A DNA stretch of 64,000 nt from Zerene cesonia (taxonomy: Eukaryota > Arthropoda > Insecta > Lepidoptera > Pieridae): assembly GCF_012273895.1 (NCBI RefSeq), contig NC_052116.1:4340001-4404000 (forward strand). The letters run 5' to 3'. The position numbers and the translations under genes are program-made. Each line of letters starts with the position of its first letter. Within the stretch, counting starts at the first letter, position 1. Below the pieces are notes generated by a model that saw only the letters and a list, made by a program, of their open reading frames with translations, had not been told where the DNA came from and searched no databases. Positions 47,501-59,990 of the stretch are shown in pieces.

Positions 47501-49520
47501 GTTATAATTGAGTGAGAAAAATAATACTAAATAGATGGAATAAAGTATACAAATAGGTGAAATAAATAATAATGATAATAATAAATGTTAGCTTTAAGGA
47601 CTAATGTAGTGCAAAATTAAGGCGACTACGACATAGTCAAAACTGCAGACAATGAGGAAAGACTTAATTAAATTATGAAATAGATTTTTGAATATTAAGA
47701 AGGTGGGTTGGGTAAATGATTTTAAAAAGAAAGATTAGTATATTTAAAGATTAGTATTAGATTAGTATATTATAGTTATATCTATTTTTTAATATTTCTA
47801 GCATTCCTCTGAAATCATATAAAAACGATTAAATTTACCATTAAAGAACTAATTTCAAAATAATATTAAGAGAAGACCTACGTAATTAAAGTAATGAAAT
47901 GAAATTCCTGTACTTTTATAACATTAATAACGCCTACATTATACAGCAGTTCTTCCCAGGCTAATAATTCCCCGTACACTAAAGACATCATTGAAAGTAA
48001 TGAACTGCGCGTTGGCGTTTAACCAGTCTGTAGGAGTCCCATAGGGAGGTCGAGACTCGAGGTGCAGAATCACTTTTATAAAAGAGATACAATATTTGCA
48101 AAACTTAAAATTGAACTTTCAAGAGCATTAAATCTGATAAATAAAGAAACAAGACTTATTTTAACGATAATCTTAATCTTACATGCAACAATCTCTTATA
48201 ACCACATGCTTTGTAGCCTAAAAATCAAGTTAGTGTGGTTATGTAAATAAAGGTAATTTATTTTTTTAATATTGTAAGAAATTTGAAGAGTTTCGGCCGC
48301 TATAAGGGCTAGGTGTCGGGCTACGCTTGCTACGCTGCTACGCAATTGTGTAGACGTTGTTAAAAGGGATAATTACGTTTACATAAAACTGCTACTGCAC
48401 AAACCACCACACCACATCAAACAATTAGAATAACAACTTTGATCTTGGGAACTACGTGGACTAAAAACGTATTTTATACTGCCTTAAATTTATATACTAC
48501 TAGCTGATCTGACGAACTTCATCATTCTATAGATTTATTTTTTGACACATTTTCCGTATTTTTCTTACCTTTTAAACCTTCCCTGGACTATTCAGAATTC
48601 ATCAAAACCATGATTATAAAAATTAGACTAGACTTTCTCGATTTAAGCGAGACTAACGAACAACAATTGATTTTTGTATATTAACTACTACACTACAGTT
48701 TATAAAAACAGAAGATAAACGATATGGTTTAAGATATATGCTCATTTAATAATGTATTGAAAACAGAAATCTATAAAAAGCTATTCTAAAATACGGACAA
48801 TTAATGAGATTTTTTATAAAATTATTATATAAAGCAAATTAACTAAGGTCTAATAGAAAAAAAGTCATTAGCGCATCAATTAATATCGATACCATAAGAT
48901 AGAGTTTTTACAGGGACAATATAATTCTGGAACTCTATGATCTATGAGGATACGTATAAATTGTACAATTACTTATATTTTATGACAATAGTAATTTTCT
49001 TTACAACTATGTACCTTATGTTCTGATAAGCTTATTGTCCCTCCATTTTTTTATTATATTTTAATATACCAAATATTTTAATAAATTTTAGTAATAAGGT
49101 ACAACAAGGAGTATTATGAAGAGCCCCGCCTTCATTATCGAGCAAAAGGTTATAGTGTCAAGGACGCTTGTTTTATTAACGTTTATAATTTTTTATATAA
49201 AACAGTTTTAAGATTGTTGTCATTACCAATATTTTTAATAAAATGATGGATCTTCATTTCGACTCAAATGCAGATAGATGTTTAAACGTTAATTTTTTTA
49301 GTTATTATTACTAAATTGTTATATAAGATGAAATTCTTATCACTTTATTTATTTATAATTATAATTAAAACGGTTTTACACCAATTACATAATTATTAAC
49401 TATCAATTAATCAATGCAATTTATAAGTAATATATATGACACAATTACAATTAAACACATTATATAATTACAATTAATGTCATTCAGATACAAGTAACAA
49501 TATAAAATAAATATTTATCG
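47501..49520. other. AT-rich stretch with unclassified repeat-like pieces
   Basis: No gene recognised. At about 48290-48360 there is a short GC-rich phrase with repeated CTACGC, and at about 48500-48560 the phrase ACTAGCTGATCTGACGAACT, which resembles the end of a common insect dispersed repeat. Confidence 0.35.
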
Positions 49521-49524
49521 GGTA

Positions 49525-49526
<2 letters not shown>

Positions 49527-49590
<64 letters not shown>
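49527..49590. repeat. (TA)n microsatellite
   Basis: About 32 TA units directly adjoining the degraded RT fragment on its right. Confidence 0.95.
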
Positions 49591-49594
<4 letters not shown>

Positions 49595-49860
49595 CATCAC
49601 AACGCATTTCGCTATATTAAATTCCAGTTTAATACTGATACTCCACTCGTAAATGGCATCTATATCACGCTGTAGGCATAAATAGTCCCCCTCAGACCTA
49701 ATTTCAAGGTACAACTTGAAATCATCAGCGTAAAGAAGACCCCTAACATTTGATACTACGGCAAGCAGATCATTTACTGAAACCCTGACTAACTCCGGAA
49801 AGCGTGTCGGCTTTGGACCAAATCTGTAAGGAGCCGAAGAGAAGACTCGGGGCAAAACCT
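49591..49860 (-). pseudogene. Non-LTR reverse transcriptase fragment (YADD region)
   Basis: The minus strand reads VVSNVRGLLYADDFKLYLEI, then CLQRDIDAIYEW and KLEFNIAKCVVM, i.e. the RT palm with the catalytic YADD motif and the thumb-side helix of a jockey-type LINE. The part upstream of VSNV is out of frame (NDLLAVVSN preserved, FxPxFG-type start lost), and the fragment stops at the microsatellite. It is clearly non-functional. Confidence 0.8.
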
Positions 49861-52301
49861 ATATTACAAGGATTTGCCAGCAAATCATTTCGTCACTTAT
49901 TTGAATAAACGACAATAATATATACCAAACGAGCCGCTATGGAAATTTGTCGTTATCGCGTTAAGCGATCAATTCTATAAGTAAAATAAAAAAAAACATT
50001 GTAAAACCTTAATAAGACTCTAGCAGCAAAACCACTTTTTAAAAAAGAAAATCTGTAACTTTTTCTTACAGACCAGGAGCAGCTTTTGAACTTCTTCACA
50101 AAAGCAAAAAACATGACTAGATTGAAACCGCTTTACCGAGTTATATCTGAAGCTCAATATTATACTAAATAAAAGAAATCTTGAATGAGCGAGACTTTCA
50201 GAACATAGACTGCTTGAATGGAAAAATAGGCCGTGATGCGCTCTACAGTTATGGGTGACACAGAAATGCTTTCTCAATTAACAATTTGTTTATTTAAATC
50301 AACAAGAGCAATTGAAGATAACACAGAATATAACTGTGAAGACACTACAGTTAGGTAACAGAACAAGCTTTTTTGTAATTAATATTAATAATTATATCAC
50401 TGATAGTTTATCGATTAAACGCTAGAGATACTTCTATTGCCACAAGTAATCAAGGGAACTGGACGAAATTATTAATTATTTACAGAATATTGTAACCATT
50501 TATACAACAAGAGGAAAATATTATATTCATAATATAACGTTGTGATATAAATTTTAAAATACTTATTATAATGTTCCATGGTATTAAATAAAAGTTAAAT
50601 ACTAACAACATAATATTTTAAATAGTTAATGAATGTGCATTTGAAGATGAAAAGAGATTTTATGACAATGTCAAAATAACCTGAACGTCACACTCAATTA
50701 AGGTACTGCAAAGAGAAAATTAAAACCATTGAAACAAACAGATCTAATTGTCAAGCTAATTTAATTAATACGGTCAAAAGAATGAACATTTTAAATCAGC
50801 GTTGAAATGTTAAAGGCAAAATTTTTATTGACTTGTAAATTTTTTAAAGTCTGAATGGGAACAATTACTACTTAAAGTTTTAGCTCGCCGACTCTCCTCC
50901 ATTACGCGACATCTCATTAGAAGGGCACTGTCCCTCAACGTATAATGAATAGACTGTACTTGCACATGAAGCAATTATTATTAATGCTACTTCTGCTTAA
51001 GAATGCGTTCCCAGGAAATACTTTTATGAAAATCATAAACCTTTTCTCATATAGATTTATATGTATTTGCATTTTTCTCTACGTTATAGTTCTGAGATGC
51101 TTCTTAGACTAGAGACACTTGGAAATATAACTTGGGTTTTTATTAAAATAATTTATATTTTATCTATGCATAAAATATTCAATTCAATTCAATTTATTTC
51201 ATACATACATACAAACATTTTTGACATTTTTAAAATTACAATTTATAGCAATTACAATTTAGTTTATATAAACGGTTTGTCTAACATATATTTTTAAAGT
51301 TTACATATATCAAGCCGATGTTTCCCTAGCTAGATTGCAGGGCAACCTGTATTTAGGAGAAACAGCTTGCTTTAGATTCACAATTTGAGCCATTTGACAG
51401 CATTATTATTAAAAATTATAATTGAATACAATAGAGAAGAAAAATAAATAAATATCTATATACTGAGTTGTCTATAAGTGGAGGAGTTTGAGTATGTACG
51501 TGTGTGAGTGCGTGTGTATGTGTGTGTATGTGTGTGTGTGTGTATAAAATATTACATATTGCTTTAATAGATAAAAATTAAAGAAGTTTTTTTTTTAATG
51601 ATAGTAATGTTGAGTCAAAAAACCGTTGAGAGATCATGTGTAGGATCGACAGATTTACATATTCAGGGGTTGAACACCACCACCTTCGTGACTGAGAACT
51701 ATTTGTAATTGAAATTTGAAGAATTTTAATCTATCTCAGGCGAACATGCTAATCAATAACCCAAAGAGGCAGTCAGACTTAAACACGAAATACATGTATG
51801 TACACACATTCATAGTACAAAGACAACTCGAATAGGAATGTTAATTAATATGCCAGTGTAGAGAATACATTTCTGAATATGATATTAATACAGATATTTC
51901 CTTGTATCATAAAATATTAAAAATATTGTAAAGTGATCGCTGAAATTATCAAACATTTGATATGGTATTTGCTGTTTTTATAATTATCTTTTCTTTGTGC
52001 TATAAAATTCATAGCAAAATACATGCTAAGGCATTTTTCCGATTTTAAGTCATTAGATTGGAAAATTTCACCGATTAGCGCTCAATTTAATACCTATCAC
52101 GTTTGATTTTTTATATTTTTCAAATTATATGTGTATATAAATAGGTAAGGTTAAGGGCCATCTAATTTAAAGGTGCAATCTAGGTCAAGCTTGATATAAA
52201 CTCAATGGCCCATATCTGACGGGACACACGGTTGTTCTTTTTATAGTATATGCCAGGTCGTATAGGTGTTACATTTACACTCGTGACATTCAACACCTAT
52301 A
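49861..52301. other. AT-rich stretch with a LINE-tail-like piece and microsatellites
   Basis: No gene recognised. 51175-51420 has the look of an inverse LINE 3' end (AATTCAATTCAATTTATTTC edge, then TAGATTGCAGGGCAACCTGT). 51500-51545 is a (TG)n-rich microsatellite. Confidence 0.4.
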
Positions 52302-53301
52302 NNNNNNNNNNNNNNNNNNNNNNNNNNNNNNNNNNNNNNNNNNNNNNNNNNNNNNNNNNNNNNNNNNNNNNNNNNNNNNNNNNNNNNNNNNNNNNNNNNN
52401 NNNNNNNNNNNNNNNNNNNNNNNNNNNNNNNNNNNNNNNNNNNNNNNNNNNNNNNNNNNNNNNNNNNNNNNNNNNNNNNNNNNNNNNNNNNNNNNNNNNN
52501 NNNNNNNNNNNNNNNNNNNNNNNNNNNNNNNNNNNNNNNNNNNNNNNNNNNNNNNNNNNNNNNNNNNNNNNNNNNNNNNNNNNNNNNNNNNNNNNNNNNN
52601 NNNNNNNNNNNNNNNNNNNNNNNNNNNNNNNNNNNNNNNNNNNNNNNNNNNNNNNNNNNNNNNNNNNNNNNNNNNNNNNNNNNNNNNNNNNNNNNNNNNN
52701 NNNNNNNNNNNNNNNNNNNNNNNNNNNNNNNNNNNNNNNNNNNNNNNNNNNNNNNNNNNNNNNNNNNNNNNNNNNNNNNNNNNNNNNNNNNNNNNNNNNN
52801 NNNNNNNNNNNNNNNNNNNNNNNNNNNNNNNNNNNNNNNNNNNNNNNNNNNNNNNNNNNNNNNNNNNNNNNNNNNNNNNNNNNNNNNNNNNNNNNNNNNN
52901 NNNNNNNNNNNNNNNNNNNNNNNNNNNNNNNNNNNNNNNNNNNNNNNNNNNNNNNNNNNNNNNNNNNNNNNNNNNNNNNNNNNNNNNNNNNNNNNNNNNN
53001 NNNNNNNNNNNNNNNNNNNNNNNNNNNNNNNNNNNNNNNNNNNNNNNNNNNNNNNNNNNNNNNNNNNNNNNNNNNNNNNNNNNNNNNNNNNNNNNNNNNN
53101 NNNNNNNNNNNNNNNNNNNNNNNNNNNNNNNNNNNNNNNNNNNNNNNNNNNNNNNNNNNNNNNNNNNNNNNNNNNNNNNNNNNNNNNNNNNNNNNNNNNN
53201 NNNNNNNNNNNNNNNNNNNNNNNNNNNNNNNNNNNNNNNNNNNNNNNNNNNNNNNNNNNNNNNNNNNNNNNNNNNNNNNNNNNNNNNNNNNNNNNNNNNN
53301 N
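52302..53301. other. Assembly gap, exactly 1000 N
   Basis: Placeholder gap. The next exon of the minus-strand secreted-protein gene could be hidden here. Confidence 0.98.
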
Positions 53302-53913
53302 AAAAAATCATTTGAAATTGTTAGTCGTTACAAATCTGTAAGGATAATAGATGCTGCAATACAAAATGTTACAATTAAAGTACGCAGGTACGCAATAAAA
53401 AATAGTTTCAGTTGAAAACGGTTGAAGTAGGGATCATAATATCAAAGTTTTATGTAAAGGCAGATGTCGTTTTTCTCATGAGATGACATTCATTTTCAAC
53501 TATTTATATTTAAATAAAGAAGTCACTACGGTTGCATTATAATTATACTTTCTCTTGTCATAAATATAATTGCAGTTCCAGCACAATTATACGTGTATTA
53601 TTTTTAACAGAAACAAGGTTGTTTATATACAACCTGTTTTGTTAAACATTATGAAATTTATACAGATTTGAGATATAATTGAATAATAAATAAAATAAAT
53701 TTCAATGAGTGTTAATAATTTCATCGAGTTAGTTAATGTAATTAATTTTTTCGACTTGTCCTATCAATGATTTACACTGGTCTGTCCCACACAGTTTAAT
53801 AAAAAAGGTTGTGTTAAAATATTTATAGAAATCGTTACATCTCAACAATTTCCCCATGCCGAAGTGATTTGAGCAATATAAAACACACTATTTCCATAAT
53901 ATGGAAATTTTAC

Positions 53914-54029
53914 CGAGTTGTTTCCGAATGCCCAATGGCTGTCTGCTTCGCCACAATGAATTGATGAGAGTGGGGTCGCCCCGAGTGCGCCAGTCTCGAT
54001 ACCCCCGACCTCTGGAATACTGACTGAAT
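53914..54029 (-). CDS. Internal exon 2 of an unidentified secreted/membrane protein gene
   Basis: Read on the minus strand, a strong acceptor (TGTTTTCGTGCAG) opens a 116-bp exon that ends TCG at a GTAAAA donor. In the phase required by the signal-peptide exon at 61 kb it is fully open: D, then SVSIPEVGGIETGALGATPL, SSIHCGEADSHWAFGNNS. It contains one Cys, one potential N-glycosylation site context (NNS) and no membrane segment. Composition (about 50% GC) stands out from the AT-rich flanks. I do not recognise the family. The exon ends in phase 0; the following exon is not identified. Confidence 0.55.
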
Positions 54030-56760
54030 CTGCACGAAAACATGTTAATAGTATATAACACACTTGATGAAAACCGACTTCAAATTACGTTGACATGCTC
54101 TTCTTGAGGAGTAGTTCTATTAGTCAACATATTATGACATTATTTAATCAATAACTTAATTAATAATCTTATTGTTTTAACGTTAGAACTTTCTCCTACT
54201 TGAAATCGGTTTAAATGCCCATAAATTATGTTATCAAAAAGAAAAACACCGATAATGCCGTCAGTGATATATGTAACTATCATCTGCATTGTAAGTGGCA
54301 GGAAAGACTGATATCGTCACCCCATAATGAGGCAATAAATCGCTGAAGGCTCTGGAGCAAAGCCAAAATATTTAAGGCCGAAGCTAGCAGACCTTTGGCA
54401 TCGGTCGTAATACATACAGTAGCTGAAAAGCGAAATTGAATTGTTAGCATTCCATATCAAGATATTCCAGTACTAGCGGATCGTGCAGGATACTTACACC
54501 TACTCTCATACTGAGCTATCTATCTTAACGTGAATCATGCGAATGCAATTTAACTACTGTGAAGAGAATTAAGGCCAGTTCTTCATGATCCAATAATGTC
54601 TCATACAAAGGATACATCAAACAATTTTAAAAATATAGCATTCACAAGGGAGTCATATATTTTTTGTTAGATTGTAATACTGAAAGTGTCACTAAATTTA
54701 GTTTCAACAATTCAATTTCGCACCATTATAAATTTACATAAACCTAACAAAACATTTTCACGTATTCATTCAAACAATAGCAAAACCGGGTGTTCATATT
54801 TTATGACTTTCAAGTGATATACAATGTAACACTAATTACATAACTGCCAATTCTTGATTATTGAGCAGGAGAAAACATTATTTCAATGGCAAATAATAAT
54901 ACCTACCTACATACTCAAAATATATCTACCAGAGACGTGCAAATAATGTCGTCCTCATGCAGTTTTGCTACCTGCCTACACGTAACCATCGATTACATTC
55001 GATGATTAACATTAAATAGCACTTTAAATCAAAGTAATTACAAAACGTTACAGTGTTTACGTTTCTAAATAATAAATTACTTACATTATCTCGTCGGGGC
55101 CGTTTTGTTGCGGTTGACAACATTAAATACATAACATGACTCACACATATTCAACGACAACAGTAGGTATTATAACACAACAATATTTATTTTTAACATT
55201 TTAGATGAAAGATGTTGTGTACAATACTTTAGATCACTATAGTGACATGGTTAAATCTGTGAACTCAGAAGAGGTTCGGATGTTTTTAGATATGAAATTA
55301 AAGTAAAATTCTACGTAATTTTTATTTCTATTCACTTAAATCATTAATTTAAATATTAATTTTATCTGTTTTAATTTTAATCTACTGTGATTATGTTAAA
55401 GTATGCGTTCTATAATAATTATAGTCAAGATGAACCTAGCACATGAATAAGGAATTATTACTTTTTCGTTTCATCTCATTTTACTTTAACGCGGTATACT
55501 GTTTAATTAAATCAGGAAGATGCAATTTTATTATTTTGTTTTTATTATGCCTGGGGATACCAGTAACTTATATTATTATACAATATGATGGATATTATGT
55601 GGGTTGTTACTCTAAAATGTGTTTCAATATGAAATTTTTACAGCCGTTTCAATTTAATTGGAAAGTGCAGATCGATACACTTGTCTACATAAGTAACGAG
55701 GACTAGAACGTATAGATGGGATTGCTATCATGTTTGAGTGCTTCGGCTACAATCATCACTATTTGTCTGGATCATATTCGTATCGAGAACGAGTACCAAT
55801 CTATCACTAATCTAAATCTTCATTTCAAATGTAATGTAATAGCTTTTCGAGTTCACGCTCATCCAATATTTTGTGTTAATGCATTTCTTTTTGCACATAT
55901 ACAGTATGTAATATAATAACGCACACATAAGCACAAGATTTTCAATAAGATCTTCGTAAGGTATGCAATAGAGCGGATAATATTATTATATGGAGCCGTT
56001 TTATTGTGGGTTCTAGTTGACCCCTATAAAGATCCGATACAAAGCCTTTGTGGACGGAGTAACAATGTGTATAAAGAGAGACAAGTGACCTTCATGCATT
56101 GACAATATGGAGTGCGGCGTCCAGGTAACAAAGACTTTTATAGGTTATAGTCAATCGCCACTTCGCATCTCTTAAAAATTCTAATCTTGAGACTCTGAAA
56201 TTATAATCAAGGGCGGTTTAAATAACTGATGGGATGTTCGGAATACATTAAGATGTTTGGCACAGATTTATTGACGATTTCTGTTTTATGTTCTACTAAA
56301 ATCCCACCCGTCGCTTCGCATGTGTGCATTCTACGTTAAACGCTAGCAGCAGCTAGTTTTAAATACAACTGTAGGTATACAGTTTAGTACATGTGTTTCC
56401 GTTAAAAACCCTTTTTTTAAAACTAATTTTATCAGAGAAGAAGATGTCAGAATGTTATAAGTATATTATATGAATTTTTATTATCTGAATATACAACGAC
56501 ATACTGAACACCGACGAAAAAGTAATGAGGATAATAATATATGTTGAAATTTTATTATTATGATTATGAGGATGAGTGCTTGTGTATGCAAAAAACCTTA
56601 CTTGTAATTTATGATTCGATTCCAATTATTGTGTAGAGTTCTCAGCTTTGCAGCTATTAGCTAAAATTTCTACTCAACTTGTCGAAAAACAATGTTCTAC
56701 AATAAAATTTACTTATTCATGTGCTAATAGAGAACGCATTCTCCAACAGTTGGATTGAAA
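54030..56760. other. Probable intron of the minus-strand gene
   Basis: AT-rich. A short plus-strand exon-like ORF lies at 55205-55306. Nothing else recognised. Confidence 0.4.
55205..55306 (+). CDS. Possible short terminal exon or small ORF, 33 aa
   Basis: A TTTTTAACATTTTAG acceptor-like sequence ends at 55204. A 34-codon frame follows (MKDVVYNTLDHYSDMVKSVN, then SEEVRMFLDMKLK, then TAA). Its composition looks protein-like rather than random, with a likely helix. No partner exon was found and I do not recognise it. It may be a relic or chance. Confidence 0.2.
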   Translation: MKDVVYNTLDHYSDMVKSVNSEEVRMFLDMKLK

Positions 56761-56784
56761 TTGTTAGGTAGTTTGGGTGAAAAC

Positions 56785-56905
56785 AATGGTTCGTACTTGC
56801 GGACGCCGCCGACGCCGGCGGGCGGTGCGGTCGAGTGAGACACCCCGGGCAACTGCGCACCGCCCTGCACGCTGCCTTGCGGCGCGCACACACACCACCC
56901 TGTGG
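56785..56905. promoter_or_regulatory. CpG-rich island, possible promoter or 5' exon
   Basis: About 120 bp of very GC- and CpG-rich sequence (CGGACGCCGCCGACGCCGGC and following) in an AT-rich setting. It lies between the signal-peptide exon (61.0 kb) and exon 2 (54.0 kb). All minus frames are open, so coding cannot be judged. A minus-strand GTACGA could serve as a donor. It may be an alternative promoter or first exon of that gene. Confidence 0.3.
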
Positions 56906-57387
56906 TTACGTAGTAAACATCGCTTGATTATACATTTGCTTTGCCCACCAGCCACCCACACTCTTTGCGAAGCTTCACTTAACGCTATATAATCCAAGGT
57001 AACATTTGTCTTGATTTAAACACGGAATAGTTAGGTGTACATTTTGGTGTAGCCTGATACATATTTAATGTGTAGTAAACAAGTGCAATATGACTGCAAA
57101 ATGACATATATGGCACACGAAATTAATCGCCCGTACGGTACGATTTTTCAACACTGCTGTACAGCAAAATTAAAAAAATCTGTTTTTTAACTTCTTTGTA
57201 ACCACAGAGAGTTGGTAGGGTAATTCAAATTACAATATTACAATACATACAATAATATACATTCACGTAACAATTAAACTATTCATTAAGCAAATAAATA
57301 ATACTTCGATATAATAATATTTTTTTTTTACCAGGTTCAACTAAGAAAAAAGGACATTAAAGGAAGTAGAAAATGTAATTATAATTC

Positions 57388-57622
57388 ATCACCATCAGCC
57401 CATGTATGTTCTCACTGCAGGTATACAGGAAGGTCCTGTGAGGCTTCAGGCTATAATCCACCACGCAGGCCAAATGCGACTTGGCAGATGCAACATGTCG
57501 TCGAAATTTTTATTCCTAAATATGCTGGTTCCTCACGATGCTTTCCTTTATCATCCGGTTTTGAACCCCCGATTTTTCGTTTTTAAGTCCGCGGTCCTAA
57601 CCACTGAATCACACCACTGCTC
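57388..57622 (-). mobile_element. GATGAT-family SINE, inverse, internally deleted
   Basis: The plus strand reads the family backwards: CATCACCATCAGCCCATGTA, GGCTATAATCCACCACGCAG, GGCAGATGCAACATGTCGTC, TCCTCACGATGCTTTCCTT, then GGTTTTGAACCCCCGA and AAGTCCGCGGTCCTAACCAC at the tRNA-like head. The segment between the AACATC/CATGTG part and the head is shorter than in the 37.1-kb copy. Confidence 0.75.
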
Positions 57623-58223
57623 TATATAGTTCTCTTTACTTAATAAACTCGTATCTTTTATTAAATAATCAAACAATGCCCTATAATTAAAAATATACTA
57701 CGATGAATAATGCAGGAGATAACCGATACCTCAAGACCGTTAAGAGTAAACTTAGATTGAATATTAACTGAGCCCTTTTCACCATCGTAATACTGGATAC
57801 GCTCTCTGCCGGATTTTTAAATTAACAATTCGTGGCAATTAAGACTTCTCCAATAGAATAATACAAAGGAAAAGAAAGTGGATATTGCATGTTCCAATAG
57901 GGCTTTATGCTCCGAGTTTTCATGATAAATTAATTACTGCCGTGGTAATATCCTGACTCAGTTTGTGTGCTCATTTAAGCTTACCATTGTCAACTCTCCT
58001 AATTCATTTCTATGATTCTATGATTGGTTTTTGTTTGTACGTATTTTTTTACGAATATTTTGAGCATTCGACATTTCTTATATATATATTTTAAACTCAA
58101 ATTAAAACACTAATTTACATTTTCAATTAAACTTTAGAATAGTCACAAGATTATTTTTTGGAAATTCCACCTCATCTATCATCACCGTCAATAATATAAT
58201 GACATAATGACAGCTTTTAACCC

Positions 58224-58305
58224 TCTTCTAACCAGCGTGGTGGATAATGGTCTGTCTGAATTCTCATCCAATAGGAATATATAGATTGGTGGTGATGATG
58301 ATTAA
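58224..58305 (+). mobile_element. SINE 3'-end remnant
   Basis: Only the last part of the family is present: AACCAGCGTGGTGGATAATG, GGAATATATAG and GGTGATGATGATT. Confidence 0.5.
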
Positions 58306-58309
58306 ACAA

Positions 58310-59615
58310 ATTAAGAAAGCGAATGCCATCGTTTTGTACACAACAACAACAGTAAACTTCTAGTCTACTCAGAAAGAAGAATTACAGTCAGTTACAGTAT
58401 ACAAGACTCAAAACGATAAAGTAGATACAATCGTGACGTATGTATATATTTTCTGGTGAAATAATGTGATATAATTAATTCCATTCGTATAAAATTGTGA
58501 TAATCATGTATAGAAAGACAATACACTAATATACATGTCATGAACAAAAAAAACTGTGCTTTTTTTTTAGGCAATGAAAGCATAGCAGACTTTTTTATGG
58601 ATTTTAGCCTAGTTTCAAAGATTTTCTGAGCATTCATTCATGTGGAATATTATTTTACGGTTTTTCAAACAAAGTATTGTTTAATATTCACTATTGGGGA
58701 ACAAAAGTCAGCTGAATTTAATAATTTCATTCGAAACATATCTTCATGTTTTAATGGAACTATATTTTAAAATATAATATCTATCTATCTATCTACTTAT
58801 GTACCAAAACAAAAGAATATTCGTAATTCTACCCAATTGGACATATTTTATATTTTTTTTTAGAAATTAAAAACTTTTTAACGGATTTTAAACGCGATTT
58901 TTTAATTTCTAAATGTATAATACTCGCATAAAATCAAACACAAGAAAATACTATATTTTATATTCCTTGGAAGAGAAGACCTAATAAAGAAAGTAATTAA
59001 AAAATAAATAAATTTTTCTTCTTTCTAAAAATTTTAACGAATTCAACTTCAACATTTCTTTTATAAACATTTTCATCTAGCCCGGGACGCGTTCATGCGG
59101 ACTGATGTGAATTGATTCGCACGCAGCGTTTTAAAGCATTTGTAAAATACTAGTATTGAAATAAAAATAATTCAGATTATTCACTTTCTGTTTTGTGCGG
59201 AATTAAAAGAAAAAAATTATATGCCAACCTTTAATCCACAGTGATTTACCGACTATCGATCTGATACTCCTATAAAAAAACATCTTGTTTTACATCTTTT
59301 TTGTTAGGCTAAGTATTGAGTTATTATTTGATATTAATATGGTTATTGACGTTTACCTATATATGCTTGGTCGTTATAGCCGGTGTAACTATATATCCGG
59401 GTACTGAACGAATAGTTTATAATTATTTATGTCTTTTTTTTTTAAACAATGTCAGTTAAATAGCTGGCATTTTGAGAAAGTATCATGTACATAGTTTATA
59501 GAGTAAAAAAAAAGCGACGAGCGACATTAAAACAGCTTTAGTTTTAGTTTTAGGATTTTTATTGGAAATACATATAAATACTTATAAATCATAAAAATAA
59601 ATTTATAAAAAAATA
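58310..59615. other. Probable intron, nothing recognised
   Basis: AT-rich without ORFs of note or recognisable RNA. Short simple repeats only, such as the tetranucleotide (ATCT)n near 58780. Confidence 0.4.
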
Positions 59616-59619
59616 ACCA

Positions 59620-59990
59620 TCCAGCTAATATTATAAATGCGACAGTTTGTAAGGACATATTTTTTTTTAAATCCTAGCGGGCAACTGAGCCGGTGGTTCG
59701 CCTGATGGTAAACGATCATCACCGCCCAAGGACATTCGTAGAGGCTCAGACCTCTGAGAATGCGCTGCCCGCTTTTAAGGGATAAGCGACAAGGAAAGGA
59801 TTGATGACCGGAAAATAGGAATGGACTGGGAAGGGCGAGGAGAAAAAACTACTAAACTACTGAACCGATTACAATGAAATTTGGTACGTAAATAGCTGGA
59901 CAACTGGAAAAACATAAAGGCAGTTTTTTTCTCGATATTCCTACGGGATACGGACTTACTCGGGTGAAACCGCGGGGCGCAGCTAGTAGT
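59620..59990 (-). repeat. Dispersed repeat A-type element interrupted by repeat B
   Basis: Its two ends face each other across an insertion. 59848-59990 is the inverse of the CTAGCTGCGCCCCGCGG head, with TATCCCGTAGGAATATCG. 59620-59655 is the inverse of the ACAAACTGTCGCATTTATAA tail. Between them, 59670-59830 carries repeat B (GCGGGCAACTGAGCCGGTGG, CGCCTGATGGTAAACGATCA), also seen in Ift140 intron 5. Confidence 0.6.

Noticed and set aside
52241..53341. ORFs of about 360 codons on both strands
   Set aside because: They consist of a 1000-N gap plus a few flanking codons.
57402..57629. Plus-strand ORF of 75 aa
   Set aside because: It is the inverse of a SINE copy.
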